A DNA stretch of 64,000 nucleotides from Leeuwenhoekiella polynyae (GTDB lineage: Bacteria > Bacteroidota > Bacteroidia > Flavobacteriales > Flavobacteriaceae), in NCBI RefSeq assembly GCF_004104075.1, contig NZ_QOVK01000008.1, positions 1 to 64,000 of the forward strand, in the 5' to 3' direction. Below are positions 25,703 to 35,317 of this stretch, piece by piece (the first letter of the stretch is position 1; the number at the start of each line of letters is the position of its first letter). Both the position numbers and the translations under genes were made by a program. Below the pieces are notes generated by a model. It had not been told where the DNA came from and did not search any database. It saw only the letters and a list, made by a program, of their open reading frames with translations.

Positions 25703-26134
25703 ATGAAAACAATTATATACTTCCTCTTTGCGCTGGCATTGGTTTACGGTTGTGCAAGTACACAAAACGATAAACCAATGACACAAACAGCCCCAACTGC
25801 TACTGATAACGACACCGTACGGATTGCTAACGACAGTCTTGAATATGAGATTATCATTATAGAGCCCGGCTTCAACACCTTTCTCAATTCTATAGCACGA
25901 CCAGAAGGATATTATTCACAATCTTATCTTGAAAATAAAAACCAGTTTCTGGTAATCGAATACAACCAGCGGGTACAACAACCTTTCCGTTTTGATCCCA
26001 ATCTCTATCCGCAGCAAATTGATTACAACAGCCAGATTGACTATGGCTATGAAGTAAATTATAAACTCTACAATTACTTTGTGTATTTCAGCCGGCAGTA
26101 CAATCAGCGGTTTGGAGTTCCCACACGCATTTAG
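25703..26134 (+). CDS. DUF6146-like lipoprotein
   Basis: This is a 143-residue lipoprotein with a signal ending in LVYGC (cysteine 17). The mature part has a variable linker, then EYEIIIIEPGFNTFLNSIAR and PEGYYSQSYLENKNQFLVIE. That motif pattern is familiar from Flavobacteriaceae DUF6146 proteins. It is rich in Tyr and Asn near the C-terminus. The function is unknown. The next gene starts 37 bp later and is likely co-transcribed. Confidence 0.7.
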   Translation: MKTIIYFLFALALVYGCASTQNDKPMTQTAPTATDNDTVRIANDSLEYEIIIIEPGFNTFLNSIARPEGYYSQSYLENKNQFLVIEYNQRVQQPFRFDPNLYPQQIDYNSQIDYGYEVNYKLYNYFVYFSRQYNQRFGVPTRI

Positions 26135-26171
26135 ACAAGGCTATTCGAAGACAGAATAGTATATTTGGCCT

Positions 26172-26687
26172 GTGAAAAACTTTAAAGACAACTGGGAGAT
26201 CACCCGGAACTGGCAACTCATTTACCCGATATTAGGAGTGCTATTAGCTTTAGGTTGCGGGTACTTAATTGCTGCTAGACTCGATTTCTTTTTTGAATCG
26301 GATACAATGCTGCATACAAGCTACTTAGTTGCGCTAACAATTCTTATTACCTATCTGATACTCAAAATCAGCTTATTGTGTTTTAAAAAACTAAAGAATC
26401 GATGGATTTTAGAATACCGCTGGCAATTTATAGCAGTGTTTATGGTTTTTGCAATTACCGGTTCTACTGCGGGCAGAATATCAAGCCCTGTGATGAATGC
26501 AATTGGTCTCGGTGGTGATTCAATTTCAGGATGGGTCTATTGGCCACTACGTATCCTTATAATCTTTCCTATTTATCAGGTTCTACTACTTGTTGTTGCC
26601 TGGATTTTTGGACAATATAAATTCTTCTATGCTTTTGAAAAGAAAATGCTTTCCAGAATGGGATTGGGTTTTCTGTTTACACGATAA
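26172..26687 (+). CDS. DUF6787-like membrane protein
   Basis: The start is GTG at 26172. The 171-residue product has an N-terminal amphipathic segment NFKDNWEITRNWQL. About four hydrophobic helices follow (near 19-35, 52-70, 84-100 and 121-145), separated by short basic loops. A repeat of the W-R/Y-R-W-Q pattern (TRNWQLIY and EYRWQFIA) suggests a duplicated unit. The function is unknown. It is paired with the DUF6146-like lipoprotein and converges on the hydrate-repair enzyme, 8 bp apart. Confidence 0.7.
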   Translation: MKNFKDNWEITRNWQLIYPILGVLLALGCGYLIAARLDFFFESDTMLHTSYLVALTILITYLILKISLLCFKKLKNRWILEYRWQFIAVFMVFAITGSTAGRISSPVMNAIGLGGDSISGWVYWPLRILIIFPIYQVLLLVVAWIFGQYKFFYAFEKKMLSRMGLGFLFTR

Positions 26688-26695
26688 TCCATAGT

Positions 26696-28228
26696 TTACT
26701 TCTGAGGTTGCTTCTCCGGTTCATGGAATAAATCTAAAAAAGCCTGACCTAAAAATTCAACAATGACTCCGGCAGTTAAGCCTTCATAACCGGTATGATT
26801 AATGGCGATATCTGCAGCTCTCCCGTGAATGAATGAACCAAAAATAGCAGCCGTTAACGGATCATAGCCCTGAGCAACTAAACCTGTAAGTACTCCAGTA
26901 AGCACATCGCCACTTCCGCCTGTAGCCATACCCGGATTCCCACTAGTATTCACATAGTAATTTCCTTCAAAAACCACGATGGTATGAGCATCTTTACAAA
27001 CCAGAATACAATCGTATTTAGCTGAGAAGGCTTCTGCTTTTTCGAGTTTTTCAAAATCATCCTTCCACTCCCCGATCAAACGCTCTAATTCTTTAGGATG
27101 CGGAGTCAGTATAGAGTATTTAGGTAATAGATCAAGTAAAGCTTTGTTTTCCGAAAGCATATTCAACGCATCAGCATCCAAAACAAGCGGTGTTTTATTT
27201 ACCTTTAAAAATTCTTCAAATGCCTTTTGAGTAGATTTATGCGTACCTAAGCCCGGCCCTATTCCGATTACATCAGGTTCTATGTCAAACTGTATTTCTT
27301 CAATAAAATCCCCGGTATGTCGATCAGTAACCACCATAACTTCAGGGATAGAAGTCTGTAAAATAGGCAAACCTTGTCTGGTACTATATGCGGTTACAAG
27401 ACCAGCACCAGAACTTAAACAGGCCTTATTACTCAAGACTGCTGCACCCATCTTTCCATAACTCCCGGCAATTAGCAACGCATGACCATACGTCCCTTTA
27501 TGACTGAACTTTTGACGCGGACGGTACATTTGCTGGGCTTCCGTTTTTCCTATAAGTTGGGCTTTAGTCTTTACGGAATTCAAATAATTGCGATCTAAAC
27601 CAATATCTAAAACTTCCCAGTTATTGATGTATTTTCCGCTCTGCGGAAGAAAAAACGCCAGTTTAGGTGTTTGAAAGGTAAGCACTACCGTTGCTCGAAC
27701 AACTTCAGAATCTGGAATGATCTGATCAATTGCCATCCCTGAAGGAATATCTATCGCCAAAGTATATGCGCTGCTTTCATTAATCAACCTAAATAATTGC
27801 TGAACCCAGACAGCTGCAGGACGATTGAGACCGATTCCAAAAATACAGTCCACTACTAAATCCTCTGGAGCAATCTCTGGAAAATCAGCTACAGACTTTA
27901 GTACCTCTGGCCATTTTGTAGTTTTCTTTTTGAGTTCTTCAAGCGCATTTAAAAAATCTTCGCTTCGGTTCTCACTATAATTCACAATATAGGTCTTAAC
28001 CGAATACCCGTTCTCCACAAGATTGCGCGCAATAACAAGGCCATCACCGCCGTTGTTCCCTATTCCACAAAAGATTTTGATTTGCACCGGTTGTCCTTGC
28101 AAGCGTTGGTGTATGTACTGAAATGCATAACCGCCGGCACGCTCCATCAAATTAAATGACGGGATAGCTTCTGCCTGTTCGGTAGCTTTATCAGCTGCGT
28201 AAATTTGATCTTTGCTAAGAATTTTCAT
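26696..28228 (-). CDS. nnr: Bifunctional NAD(P)H-hydrate epimerase and ADP-dependent dehydratase
   Basis: This metabolite-repair enzyme fuses two activities. The N-terminal YjeF_N domain (epimerase, about 1-215) has FCGIGNNGGDGLVIARNL and VDCIFGIGL. The C-terminal ribokinase-like domain (ADP-dependent hydratase, about 230-500) has GHALLIAGSYGKMGAAVL, VLDADALNML, LTPHPKELERL and NPGMATGGSGDVLTGVL. The 510 residues match the E. coli two-domain layout. It restores NADH and NADPH from their hydrates. The gene is transcribed alone on the minus strand. Confidence 0.95.
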   Translation of the reverse strand: MKILSKDQIYAADKATEQAEAIPSFNLMERAGGYAFQYIHQRLQGQPVQIKIFCGIGNNGGDGLVIARNLVENGYSVKTYIVNYSENRSEDFLNALEELKKKTTKWPEVLKSVADFPEIAPEDLVVDCIFGIGLNRPAAVWVQQLFRLINESSAYTLAIDIPSGMAIDQIIPDSEVVRATVVLTFQTPKLAFFLPQSGKYINNWEVLDIGLDRNYLNSVKTKAQLIGKTEAQQMYRPRQKFSHKGTYGHALLIAGSYGKMGAAVLSNKACLSSGAGLVTAYSTRQGLPILQTSIPEVMVVTDRHTGDFIEEIQFDIEPDVIGIGPGLGTHKSTQKAFEEFLKVNKTPLVLDADALNMLSENKALLDLLPKYSILTPHPKELERLIGEWKDDFEKLEKAEAFSAKYDCILVCKDAHTIVVFEGNYYVNTSGNPGMATGGSGDVLTGVLTGLVAQGYDPLTAAIFGSFIHGRAADIAINHTGYEGLTAGVIVEFLGQAFLDLFHEPEKQPQK

Positions 28229-28561
28229 AAGGAAATGTCTGTTAATTAGATAATTCGTAAGGAAAAGCGAGATAAACGTGTTTAATTAGTGAATTTTCGG
28301 TAAAACAAGATATCCATGATAATTCCTTAAAAATGCCCGGTCAGGCTTGTGCTTAAGTGTAAAAATAATACTTTTGAATGCAACAGTTTCAAGCAATGAA
28401 AGCAAATACGAACATCTTTTTATCTCCCATTACGACTACTCGTATCGTGATCGCTTTCATTAGTATTACCCCTTTGGGGTATTGTATAAACATATAACTT
28501 CGCAACTGCTCGTGTTTACACGAAAACAACTCATTTTTAAATCATTTCAAACACAAAAGCC
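28229..28561. other. Regulatory region between nnr and thrA
   Basis: This 333-bp divergent gap holds the predicted thr leader peptide ORF (28396-28497) and a GGGG/CCCC mini-hairpin (28466-28480). Another small stem, CGTGTTTACACG (28510-28521), lies beyond the leader. Confidence 0.6.
28396..28497 (+). CDS. thrL: Thr/Ile-rich leader peptide of the threonine operon
   Basis: This 33-codon ORF lies 64 bp upstream of thrA. Five Thr and eight Ile codons make up 13 of 33 residues, including a stretch reading ITTTRIVIAFISIT. That is what ribosome-mediated attenuation by threonine and isoleucine supply needs (compare thrL of E. coli). ACCCCTTTGGGGT inside the ORF and CGTGTTTACACG after it could form RNA stems, but I could not establish a full terminator/antiterminator pair. 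Attenuation is inference. Confidence 0.68.
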   Translation: MKANTNIFLSPITTTRIVIAFISITPLGYCINI

Positions 28562-31000
28562 ATGCGTGTTTTAAAATTTGGCGGTACTTCTGTAGGAAGT
28601 GTTGCAAACATAAATCAAGTCATCAATATCGTCGCTAAAGGCGCCGAAAAACAAAAAATAACTGTAGTCGTTTCTGCCTTGGGTGGAGTTACAGATTTAT
28701 TGATGCAAAGCGGTATTCTTGCCAGTACAAAAGAAGATTATACTTCAGTTTTTGAAGAATTAGAGTCTAAACACCTTGAATTTATTAAGGAACTTGTTCC
28801 TAATGATCAAGAAGCTATTGCTGATATAGAAGGTTTATTAAATGACTTGAAATCCCTGTTACAGGGTATTTATCTCATCAATGAACTTTCGCCAAAAACG
28901 ATAGATAAATTGCTAGCTTTCGGTGAAATTTTATCATCCTCAATTATTGCGCGAGCGATGTACGCCAAAGGTCTTGATGCTGCAAGAAAAGACAGTCGTG
29001 ACCTGATCACTACAAATGATAAACATACCAAAGCTGGTGTGAATTATAAAGTAACTAACAGTCAGCTGGAATACTACTTTGCTAAAGCAAAACAACAGAT
29101 CACTGTATTACCCGGTTTTATTGCCAGTTCTGCAAGTGGAGAAACCACAACTTTAGGTCGGGGCGGTTCAGATTTTACCGCAGCAATCGTTGCGGCGGCT
29201 CTAGAAGTGGAACAAGTAGAAATCTATACCGATGTTAGTGGTATGTACACTGCTAACCCTAAAATTGTAAAACAAGCTAAACCTATAGATAACATCTCCT
29301 ATCACGAAGCGATGGAGTTGTCGCATTTTGGTGCGAAAGTTTTATACCCACCAACCATTGTACCGGTGATGAGTAAAAACATCCCGATTCGTATTAAAAA
29401 TACCTTGAAACCGGAAGACAAAGGAACACTCATCCAAAATCAAGAAGGAAAAAGTGATAATCCTATAAAAGGGTTGAGTAACATCAACAATATCGCCCTA
29501 CTTACTTTAGAAGGCGGGGGTATGGTAGGTATACCCGGTATCAGCAAACGCTTATTTGAAACCCTAAGCAATCAGGGAATCAACATCATCCTGATCACTC
29601 AGGCATCTAGCGAACACAGTATTTGCTTAGGTGTGATGGAAGAAGATGCCGGTCGTGCTAAAAATGCGATTGATGAGGAATTTGAGTACGAGATTTCTTT
29701 GAACAAGATTGATCCACTTACTTTAGAAATTGGTCTAAGCATCATCGCTCTGGTAGGCGACCAGATGAAAAGCCACCAGGGTACCAGCGGTAAAATGTTT
29801 AGCACCCTAGGTAAAAACAACGTAAACATACGCGCTATCGCTCAGGGAGCAAGCGAGAAGAACATTTCTGCGGTTATCGCTCAAAAAGACGTTAAAAAGG
29901 CGCTAAATAGCCTTCACGAGCGTTTCTTTGAAGCACAACGCAAACAATTAAACCTATTCATTACCGGGGTTGGTAATGTAGGTGAAAAATTACTGAATCA
30001 GATACAGCAGCAACAGGACTACCTGAAGAAAAACCTAAACATCAATATGCGTGTTTTAGGATTGAGCAACTCGCGTAAAATGCACATGGATGAAAACGGT
30101 ATTGACCTCAACAATTGGAAAGAAGCATTAGAAGGCGGTGAGCCCGCAACTCTTGATGGCTTTCACGAGGCAGTAGTGAATCAAAACCAACGGAACAGTA
30201 TTTTTGTAGACATTACTGCAAATGCAGACGTTGCCGATATGTACGGCAAATACCTCAAGCAAAGTGTTGCCGTAGTTGCGTGTAATAAAATCGCTGCCTC
30301 TTCAGACTTTGAAAAATACAGCGAATTGAAGCGCTTGAGTAAAGCCTACAATGCGCCCTTATTATTTGAAACCAATGTAGGTGCAGGCTTACCGATAATC
30401 GACACCTTGAATAATCTAATCGCCTCCGGAGACCGCGTAAATCGTATTCAGGCGGTCCTTTCGGGAAGTTTAAATTTTGTATTCAACAATTTTAAATCAG
30501 GCGAAAGCTTTCACGATGTGGTTCAGGCTGCAAAAGCAGAAGGTTTTACAGAACCCGATCCGCGTATTGACTTAAGCGGAGTTGATGTAGCGCGTAAGAT
30601 TTTAATCTTGGCACGTGAAAGCGGCTTAAAAATCAATTTAGAAGATATTAAAAACGAGCCCTTCTTAACTGAAAAGAACCTCAACAGTGATGATGTTCCG
30701 CATTTCTTTGAAACGCTTAAAGAAGATGCTGCGCATTTTGAAAAACTGGTTGCTGATGCAGAAGCAAAAAAGCACCGCCTCAAATATGTTGCACAATTAG
30801 ATAACGGTAAAGCAAGCGTAGGATTACAAAGTGTTCCCGAAGGGCATCCTTTTTATGAATTAAAAGGATCAGACAACATCGTCTTGTTCTTTACAGATCG
30901 GTACCCGGAACAGCCTATGCAGATTAAAGGTGCTGGTGCAGGTGGTGATGTTACCGCTTCAGGTCTTTTTGCTGACATCATCAGAACAGCAACATTTTAA
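28562..31000 (+). CDS. thrA: Bifunctional aspartokinase I/homoserine dehydrogenase I
   Basis: The protein catalyses the first and third steps from aspartate to threonine. The aspartokinase half opens with KFGGTSVGS (5-13) and contains FGEILSSSIIA and GRGGSDFTAA. Two ACT domains (about 310-460) are the expected threonine-sensing part. The homoserine dehydrogenase half starts at FITGVGNVGEKLL (about 466-478) and has the catalytic region SGSLNFVFN and GAGAGGDVTASGLFAD. The 812-residue length is standard. It leads the thrABC operon, with thrB 11 bp downstream. Confidence 0.97.
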   Translation: MRVLKFGGTSVGSVANINQVINIVAKGAEKQKITVVVSALGGVTDLLMQSGILASTKEDYTSVFEELESKHLEFIKELVPNDQEAIADIEGLLNDLKSLLQGIYLINELSPKTIDKLLAFGEILSSSIIARAMYAKGLDAARKDSRDLITTNDKHTKAGVNYKVTNSQLEYYFAKAKQQITVLPGFIASSASGETTTLGRGGSDFTAAIVAAALEVEQVEIYTDVSGMYTANPKIVKQAKPIDNISYHEAMELSHFGAKVLYPPTIVPVMSKNIPIRIKNTLKPEDKGTLIQNQEGKSDNPIKGLSNINNIALLTLEGGGMVGIPGISKRLFETLSNQGINIILITQASSEHSICLGVMEEDAGRAKNAIDEEFEYEISLNKIDPLTLEIGLSIIALVGDQMKSHQGTSGKMFSTLGKNNVNIRAIAQGASEKNISAVIAQKDVKKALNSLHERFFEAQRKQLNLFITGVGNVGEKLLNQIQQQQDYLKKNLNINMRVLGLSNSRKMHMDENGIDLNNWKEALEGGEPATLDGFHEAVVNQNQRNSIFVDITANADVADMYGKYLKQSVAVVACNKIAASSDFEKYSELKRLSKAYNAPLLFETNVGAGLPIIDTLNNLIASGDRVNRIQAVLSGSLNFVFNNFKSGESFHDVVQAAKAEGFTEPDPRIDLSGVDVARKILILARESGLKINLEDIKNEPFLTEKNLNSDDVPHFFETLKEDAAHFEKLVADAEAKKHRLKYVAQLDNGKASVGLQSVPEGHPFYELKGSDNIVLFFTDRYPEQPMQIKGAGAGGDVTASGLFADIIRTATF

Positions 31001-31011
31001 AACCTGAACAG

Positions 31012-31941
31012 ATGAACGAAATACGGGTTTTTTCACCAGCGACGGTAGCCAATGTAAACTGTGGGTTTGATGTGTTGGGCTTTGCACTTGACGGTCTTGG
31101 TGACGAGATGGTCATTCGTAAAGTTGCCGAAAAAGGCATTAAGATCACAAAAATCACCGGTGCAGAATTGCCCTATGAGGCAAAAGAAAATGTAGTTGGC
31201 GTTGCCGGTTTGGCTATGGTCGAAGCATTGAATCTTGATTTCGGATTCGAGATTGAGATCCATAAGAAGATTCGTTTAGGAAGTGGTGTGGGAAGCAGTG
31301 CTGCAAGTGCTGCCGGAATCGTTTACGGCATCAATCAGTTTTTAGAAACGCCGTTGACTAATTTGGAGCTTACCGCTTTTGGGATGAAAGGGGAAGCAGT
31401 TGCCAGCGGAAATGAGCACGCAGATAATGTTGCTCCGTGCCTTTACGGAGGCTTCACATTGATCACCGGATACGAGCCTTTAAAGATCGTTTCACTTCCG
31501 GTTCCTGAAGCGTTATATGTGACGGTAATTCACCCACACATTACAATAAAAACAAAAGAAGCCCGGGAAATTCTACCGGCAGATGTTTCACTTAAAAATG
31601 CTATTAAACAGACTGGAAATCTGGCTGGTTTAATCGCAGGATTATACGAATCAGATTACGACTTAATCGCATCAAGTACGCAAGACGTTCTGGTAGAACC
31701 CTATCGTAAAAACCTGATCCCGGATTTTGATTTCTATAAGCAAACCGCATTAGAAAATGGTGGTTTAGCGTTCGGAATTAGCGGCTCTGGACCTTCAATG
31801 TTCACACTAAGTAAAGGCTTACAAAATGCTGGTTCAGTTGAATTTGCGTTAAAAAAATCTTTAAAAGAAAAAAATATGCTCAGCGACAGTTACATATCTC
31901 CTGTCTCTAAGCACGGAAATAGAATTTTAGAACAAAACTAA
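31012..31941 (+). CDS. thrB: Homoserine kinase
   Basis: This GHMP-superfamily kinase phosphorylates homoserine using ATP. The N-terminus has FSPATVANVNCGFDVLGFAL. The ATP loop is LGSGVGSSAASAAG (about 90-103), and motif 3 is GLAFGISGSGPSMF. The 309-residue length is normal. It is co-transcribed with thrA (11 bp gap) and thrC. Confidence 0.97.
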   Translation: MNEIRVFSPATVANVNCGFDVLGFALDGLGDEMVIRKVAEKGIKITKITGAELPYEAKENVVGVAGLAMVEALNLDFGFEIEIHKKIRLGSGVGSSAASAAGIVYGINQFLETPLTNLELTAFGMKGEAVASGNEHADNVAPCLYGGFTLITGYEPLKIVSLPVPEALYVTVIHPHITIKTKEAREILPADVSLKNAIKQTGNLAGLIAGLYESDYDLIASSTQDVLVEPYRKNLIPDFDFYKQTALENGGLAFGISGSGPSMFTLSKGLQNAGSVEFALKKSLKEKNMLSDSYISPVSKHGNRILEQN

Positions 31942-32028
31942 TTGGTAAAATTGTCTGATTCGGAAATATTCCTAGCTGTAGGAAAAGTGATTTTTCAGCA
32001 TAATTACCCAAACGAATACCTAGAAAAA

Positions 32029-33327
32029 ATGAACTATTACAGTTTAAACGGAAAAGCACCAGAAGTAGGTTTAGAGGAAGCAGTTGTAAGAGGAATTGCT
32101 CCGGATAAAGGCTTGTATTTTCCGGAAGAAATCAAGCCCCTTCCAGCGTCATTTTTTGAAAACATAGAGAGCCTTTCTAACAACGAAATTGCCTTTGAAG
32201 CGATCCATCAATTTGTAGATGGCGTCATCCCGGATGAAGACTTAAAAGATATCATTGCCGATGTGCTTTCATTTGATTTTCCGGTTGTAGAATTAGAAGA
32301 AAACATCGCAACTCTTGAATTATTTCATGGTCCTACCATGGCTTTTAAAGATGTTGGTGCGCGTTTTATGGCGCGTTGCCTGGGGTATTTTTCAGCTCAA
32401 AAAGACGCTAAAGAACCGGTTACGGTTTTGGTGGCTACCAGTGGAGATACCGGTGGCGCTGTTGCCCGTGGTTTTTTAAATGTGGAAGGTGTTGATGTGG
32501 TCATCCTCTATCCTACCGGAAAAGTAAGTGACATTCAGGAAAAACAATTAACAACACTTGGGGCAAACATTACAGCACTTGAAGTCGACGGTGTTTTCGA
32601 CGATTGCCAGGCGATGGTTAAAACCGCGTTTCTGGACGAGGAGATTACTTCAAAACGCAAGTTGACTTCAGCCAACTCTATAAACATTGCACGCTGGTTA
32701 CCGCAATTATTCTACTTCCTGTTTGCTTACAAGCAGGCTAAATCTAAAGGGAAAGAATTGGTTTTTTCAGTACCTAGCGGAAACTTTGGTAACATTTGCG
32801 CCGGTATGGTAGCCCATAAACTAGGAATGCCGGTCAAGCATTTCGTGGCTTCGGTAAACCGAAACGATATCGTACCTGAGTTTTTGAAAACCGGAGTTTA
32901 CAAACCAAAACCTTCAGTAGCGACGATAAGCAATGCGATGGATGTAGGTGATCCGTCAAACTTTATTCGTATTCAAAAATTGTTTAATAACGACCTGGAA
33001 ACCCTTTCGCAGAAATTATCATCGTTCTCTTACGACGATGAGCAGACTAAAGAAGCGATGCAGCACATCTACAAAAAAACCGGATATATTGCAGATCCGC
33101 ACGGTGCAGTGGGTTATTTAGGGCTTAAAAACTATCTTAAAGACCATCCTGATGCTTATGGTATCTTCTTAGAAACCGCGCATCCGGTGAAATTTTTACC
33201 GGTTGTTAATCCGGTGATCGATGCAGAAATTGCGATTCCGCCACAAATTGAAGAAGTTATGCATAAGGAAAAGCAAGCTACGTCCATAAAAAACTACGAA
33301 GAATTTAAGTCTTTTTTGTTAGGCTAG
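32029..33327 (+). CDS. thrC: Threonine synthase
   Basis: This PLP enzyme converts O-phosphohomoserine to threonine. The ATG at 32029 gives MNYYSLNGKAPEVGLEEAVV, the usual N-terminus. An in-frame TTG at 31942 would add 29 unlikely residues. The PLP lysine is K107 in GPTMAFKDVGARF, and the cofactor-binding ATSGDTGGAVA and SGNFGNICAG are present. The resulting 432 residues fit the E. coli-type class. It is the last gene of thrABC, starting 87 bp after thrB. Confidence 0.95.
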   Translation: MNYYSLNGKAPEVGLEEAVVRGIAPDKGLYFPEEIKPLPASFFENIESLSNNEIAFEAIHQFVDGVIPDEDLKDIIADVLSFDFPVVELEENIATLELFHGPTMAFKDVGARFMARCLGYFSAQKDAKEPVTVLVATSGDTGGAVARGFLNVEGVDVVILYPTGKVSDIQEKQLTTLGANITALEVDGVFDDCQAMVKTAFLDEEITSKRKLTSANSINIARWLPQLFYFLFAYKQAKSKGKELVFSVPSGNFGNICAGMVAHKLGMPVKHFVASVNRNDIVPEFLKTGVYKPKPSVATISNAMDVGDPSNFIRIQKLFNNDLETLSQKLSSFSYDDEQTKEAMQHIYKKTGYIADPHGAVGYLGLKNYLKDHPDAYGIFLETAHPVKFLPVVNPVIDAEIAIPPQIEEVMHKEKQATSIKNYEEFKSFLLG

Positions 33328-33354
33328 TCTCCCTCGTTTTAAATGCAGTTTTGA

Positions 33355-33362
33355 TACATTTG
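33355..33362 (+). promoter_or_regulatory. Promoter -7 element TACATTTG before gcvT
   Basis: An exact TAnnTTTG match begins near 33355, about 20 bp before the gcvT start. The -33 TTG is unclear, though the stretch upstream is T-rich. It implies gcvT can be expressed apart from thrABC. Confidence 0.55.
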
Positions 33363-33381
33363 TGCTCTTAAAAAATCACAG

Positions 33382-34464
33382 ATGAAAGCTACTGCACTTA
33401 CTAAAATACACGAAGATCTTGGAGCTAAAATGGTTCCGTTTGCCGGTTACAATATGCCTGTTTCTTATGAAGGCGTAAATGCCGAACACGAAACGGTACG
33501 CAATGGCGTAGGCGTTTTTGACGTCTCGCATATGGGCGAGTTCCTGGCAATTGGTGAGAAAGCACTCGATTTGCTTCAAAAGGTGTGCAGCAACGATATT
33601 TCTAAGCTAAAAATCGGCGGTGCCCAGTATAACTGTTTACCCAATAATGAAGGCGGAATCGTAGACGATCTAATTGTTTACCGCATTCGCGAAAACGAAT
33701 ATTTGCTGGTTGTAAACGCTTCAAACATTGAAAAAGATTGGGAATGGATCAGCAGCCACAACAACTTTGGCGTTGAACTGAAAAATATTTCAGACAACTT
33801 CTCACTACTGGCTATTCAGGGACCAAAAGCCATTGAAGCGATGCAGTCACTGACAGAAACCGATCTTTCAGCTATTAAATTCTACAACTTTGAAGTAGCG
33901 CCTTTTGCAGGAATAGACCACGTGATCATCAGCGCAACCGGGTATACCGGAAGCGGTGGTTTTGAAATCTATTGCCACAATGACCACGCAGAACAATTAT
34001 GGACAAAAGTATTTGAAGCCGGAAAGGATTTCGGTATCAAACCCATAGGTCTTGCCGCGCGTGATACGCTGCGTCTGGAAATGGGATATTGTCTATATGG
34101 AAATGATATTGACGACACCACCTCTCCTATTCAAGCCGGACTGGGGTGGATCACAAAATTTACTAAAGACTTTGTTAATTCTGAAGCTTTAAAAGCTCAA
34201 AAAGAAAACGGTCCCGAACGCAAACTAATTGGTTTTGAAATGATCGAACGCGGTATTCCACGTCACGGTTATGAGATCGCAGATGCAAACGATACGGTGA
34301 TTGGCGTAGTTACATCCGGGACAATGTCTCCGTCTTTATCGAAAGGTATTGGCTTGGGATACGTCAAAACAGATTTAGCAAAGGTTGATACTGAGATTTT
34401 CATCAAAGTGCGCAATAAAAGCATCCCTGCTAAAGTTGTAAAACTGCCTTTCTATAAAGGCTAA
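33382..34464 (+). CDS. gcvT: Glycine cleavage system T protein (aminomethyltransferase)
   Basis: The protein transfers the methylene group from the aminomethyl-lipoyl H protein to tetrahydrofolate. Family motifs are [26 protein letters not shown] (containing the catalytic-region Asp), [20 protein letters not shown] and [13 protein letters not shown]. The C-terminal beta-barrel has GIPRHGYEI and [17 protein letters not shown]. The 360 residues are standard. The gcvH and gcvP genes are not in the window. Confidence 0.96.
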   Translation: MKATALTKIHEDLGAKMVPFAGYNMPVSYEGVNAEHETVRNGVGVFDVSHMGEFLAIGEKALDLLQKVCSNDISKLKIGGAQYNCLPNNEGGIVDDLIVYRIRENEYLLVVNASNIEKDWEWISSHNNFGVELKNISDNFSLLAIQGPKAIEAMQSLTETDLSAIKFYNFEVAPFAGIDHVIISATGYTGSGGFEIYCHNDHAEQLWTKVFEAGKDFGIKPIGLAARDTLRLEMGYCLYGNDIDDTTSPIQAGLGWITKFTKDFVNSEALKAQKENGPERKLIGFEMIERGIPRHGYEIADANDTVIGVVTSGTMSPSLSKGIGLGYVKTDLAKVDTEIFIKVRNKSIPAKVVKLPFYKG

Positions 34465-34476
34465 AACTTAAAATTT

Positions 34477-35310
34477 ATCCCTACACAAAATACACATAGA
34501 ATATTAATTCTGGGAGCCAGTGGTTTTCTGGGTGGCGCATTGTATAAAGAATTACACCGCTACTACGACACCTATGGCACGTATCATACGGGGAAAATTT
34601 ATTCAGACAATCAGCATTTCATTCATTTTGATGTCACACAAGACAGTATTTATGAAGTGTTGAATCAGGTAAGACCTACTTTGGTTATTTCAGCATTAAG
34701 AGGAGATTTTGAAGGTCAGGTGGAAGCGCACGAAGATTTATGTGATTTTGCACAGCGCACCGGTATTTTTGTGATCTATTTATCTTCAGCTAATGTCTTT
34801 GATGCCTTTACCAATTACCCCAGTTATGAGTTTGATAAAACACTTTCTGAGAGTAAATATGGAAAGTTGAAAATACGTTGTGAAAACTTTTTCCTCAATT
34901 TCCTGCCGGAAGAACAATATGCGATCATCAGGTTGCCGATGGTTTTTGGCGTGAATTCGCCTCGAATTCGACAGATAAAAAATGCAGTTTTACTTCAGGA
35001 ACAAGTTGAAGTTTTTCCGCATTTAATCATGAATACTACCACAGACCGAAAGCTGGGACAGCAAATACATTTTATCATAAACAGAAAGCGTTTTGGCATC
35101 TTTCACTTAGGAAGCAATGACCTTATACATCATCAGGAATTTATAAACGAGATCATTGCAAAACTTGATTTAAAAATCAAACCTCAATTTAAGCTGGTTT
35201 ATACATCTAACTTTGATAGGTATTTGGCTGTTTTGCCAAAAGACAACAAATTACCCGGTCATTTGAGTATTACAAACGAAGAAGTAGTCGCCGAATCACA
35301 GGTTTATTAG
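34477..35310 (+). CDS. NAD(P)-dependent epimerase/dehydratase-like protein, non-ATG start likely
   Basis: This is an extended short-chain dehydrogenase/sugar-nucleotide epimerase-like protein. The Rossmann motif ILGASGFLGG lies upstream of the first conventional start (TTG at 34540), so the true N-terminus must be earlier. From the gcvT stop to this motif the frame has no ATG, GTG or TTG. ATC at 34477 gives IPTQNTHRILILGASGFLGG and is the best placed candidate; ATA or ATT nearby are alternatives. Later motifs include LSSANVFDAF and an AIIRLPMVFG segment. It sits between gcvT and DUF3810 and is probably co-transcribed. Confidence 0.7.
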   Translation: MPTQNTHRILILGASGFLGGALYKELHRYYDTYGTYHTGKIYSDNQHFIHFDVTQDSIYEVLNQVRPTLVISALRGDFEGQVEAHEDLCDFAQRTGIFVIYLSSANVFDAFTNYPSYEFDKTLSESKYGKLKIRCENFFLNFLPEEQYAIIRLPMVFGVNSPRIRQIKNAVLLQEQVEVFPHLIMNTTTDRKLGQQIHFIINRKRFGIFHLGSNDLIHHQEFINEIIAKLDLKIKPQFKLVYTSNFDRYLAVLPKDNKLPGHLSITNEEVVAESQVY

Positions 35311-35317
35311 AAATTAT

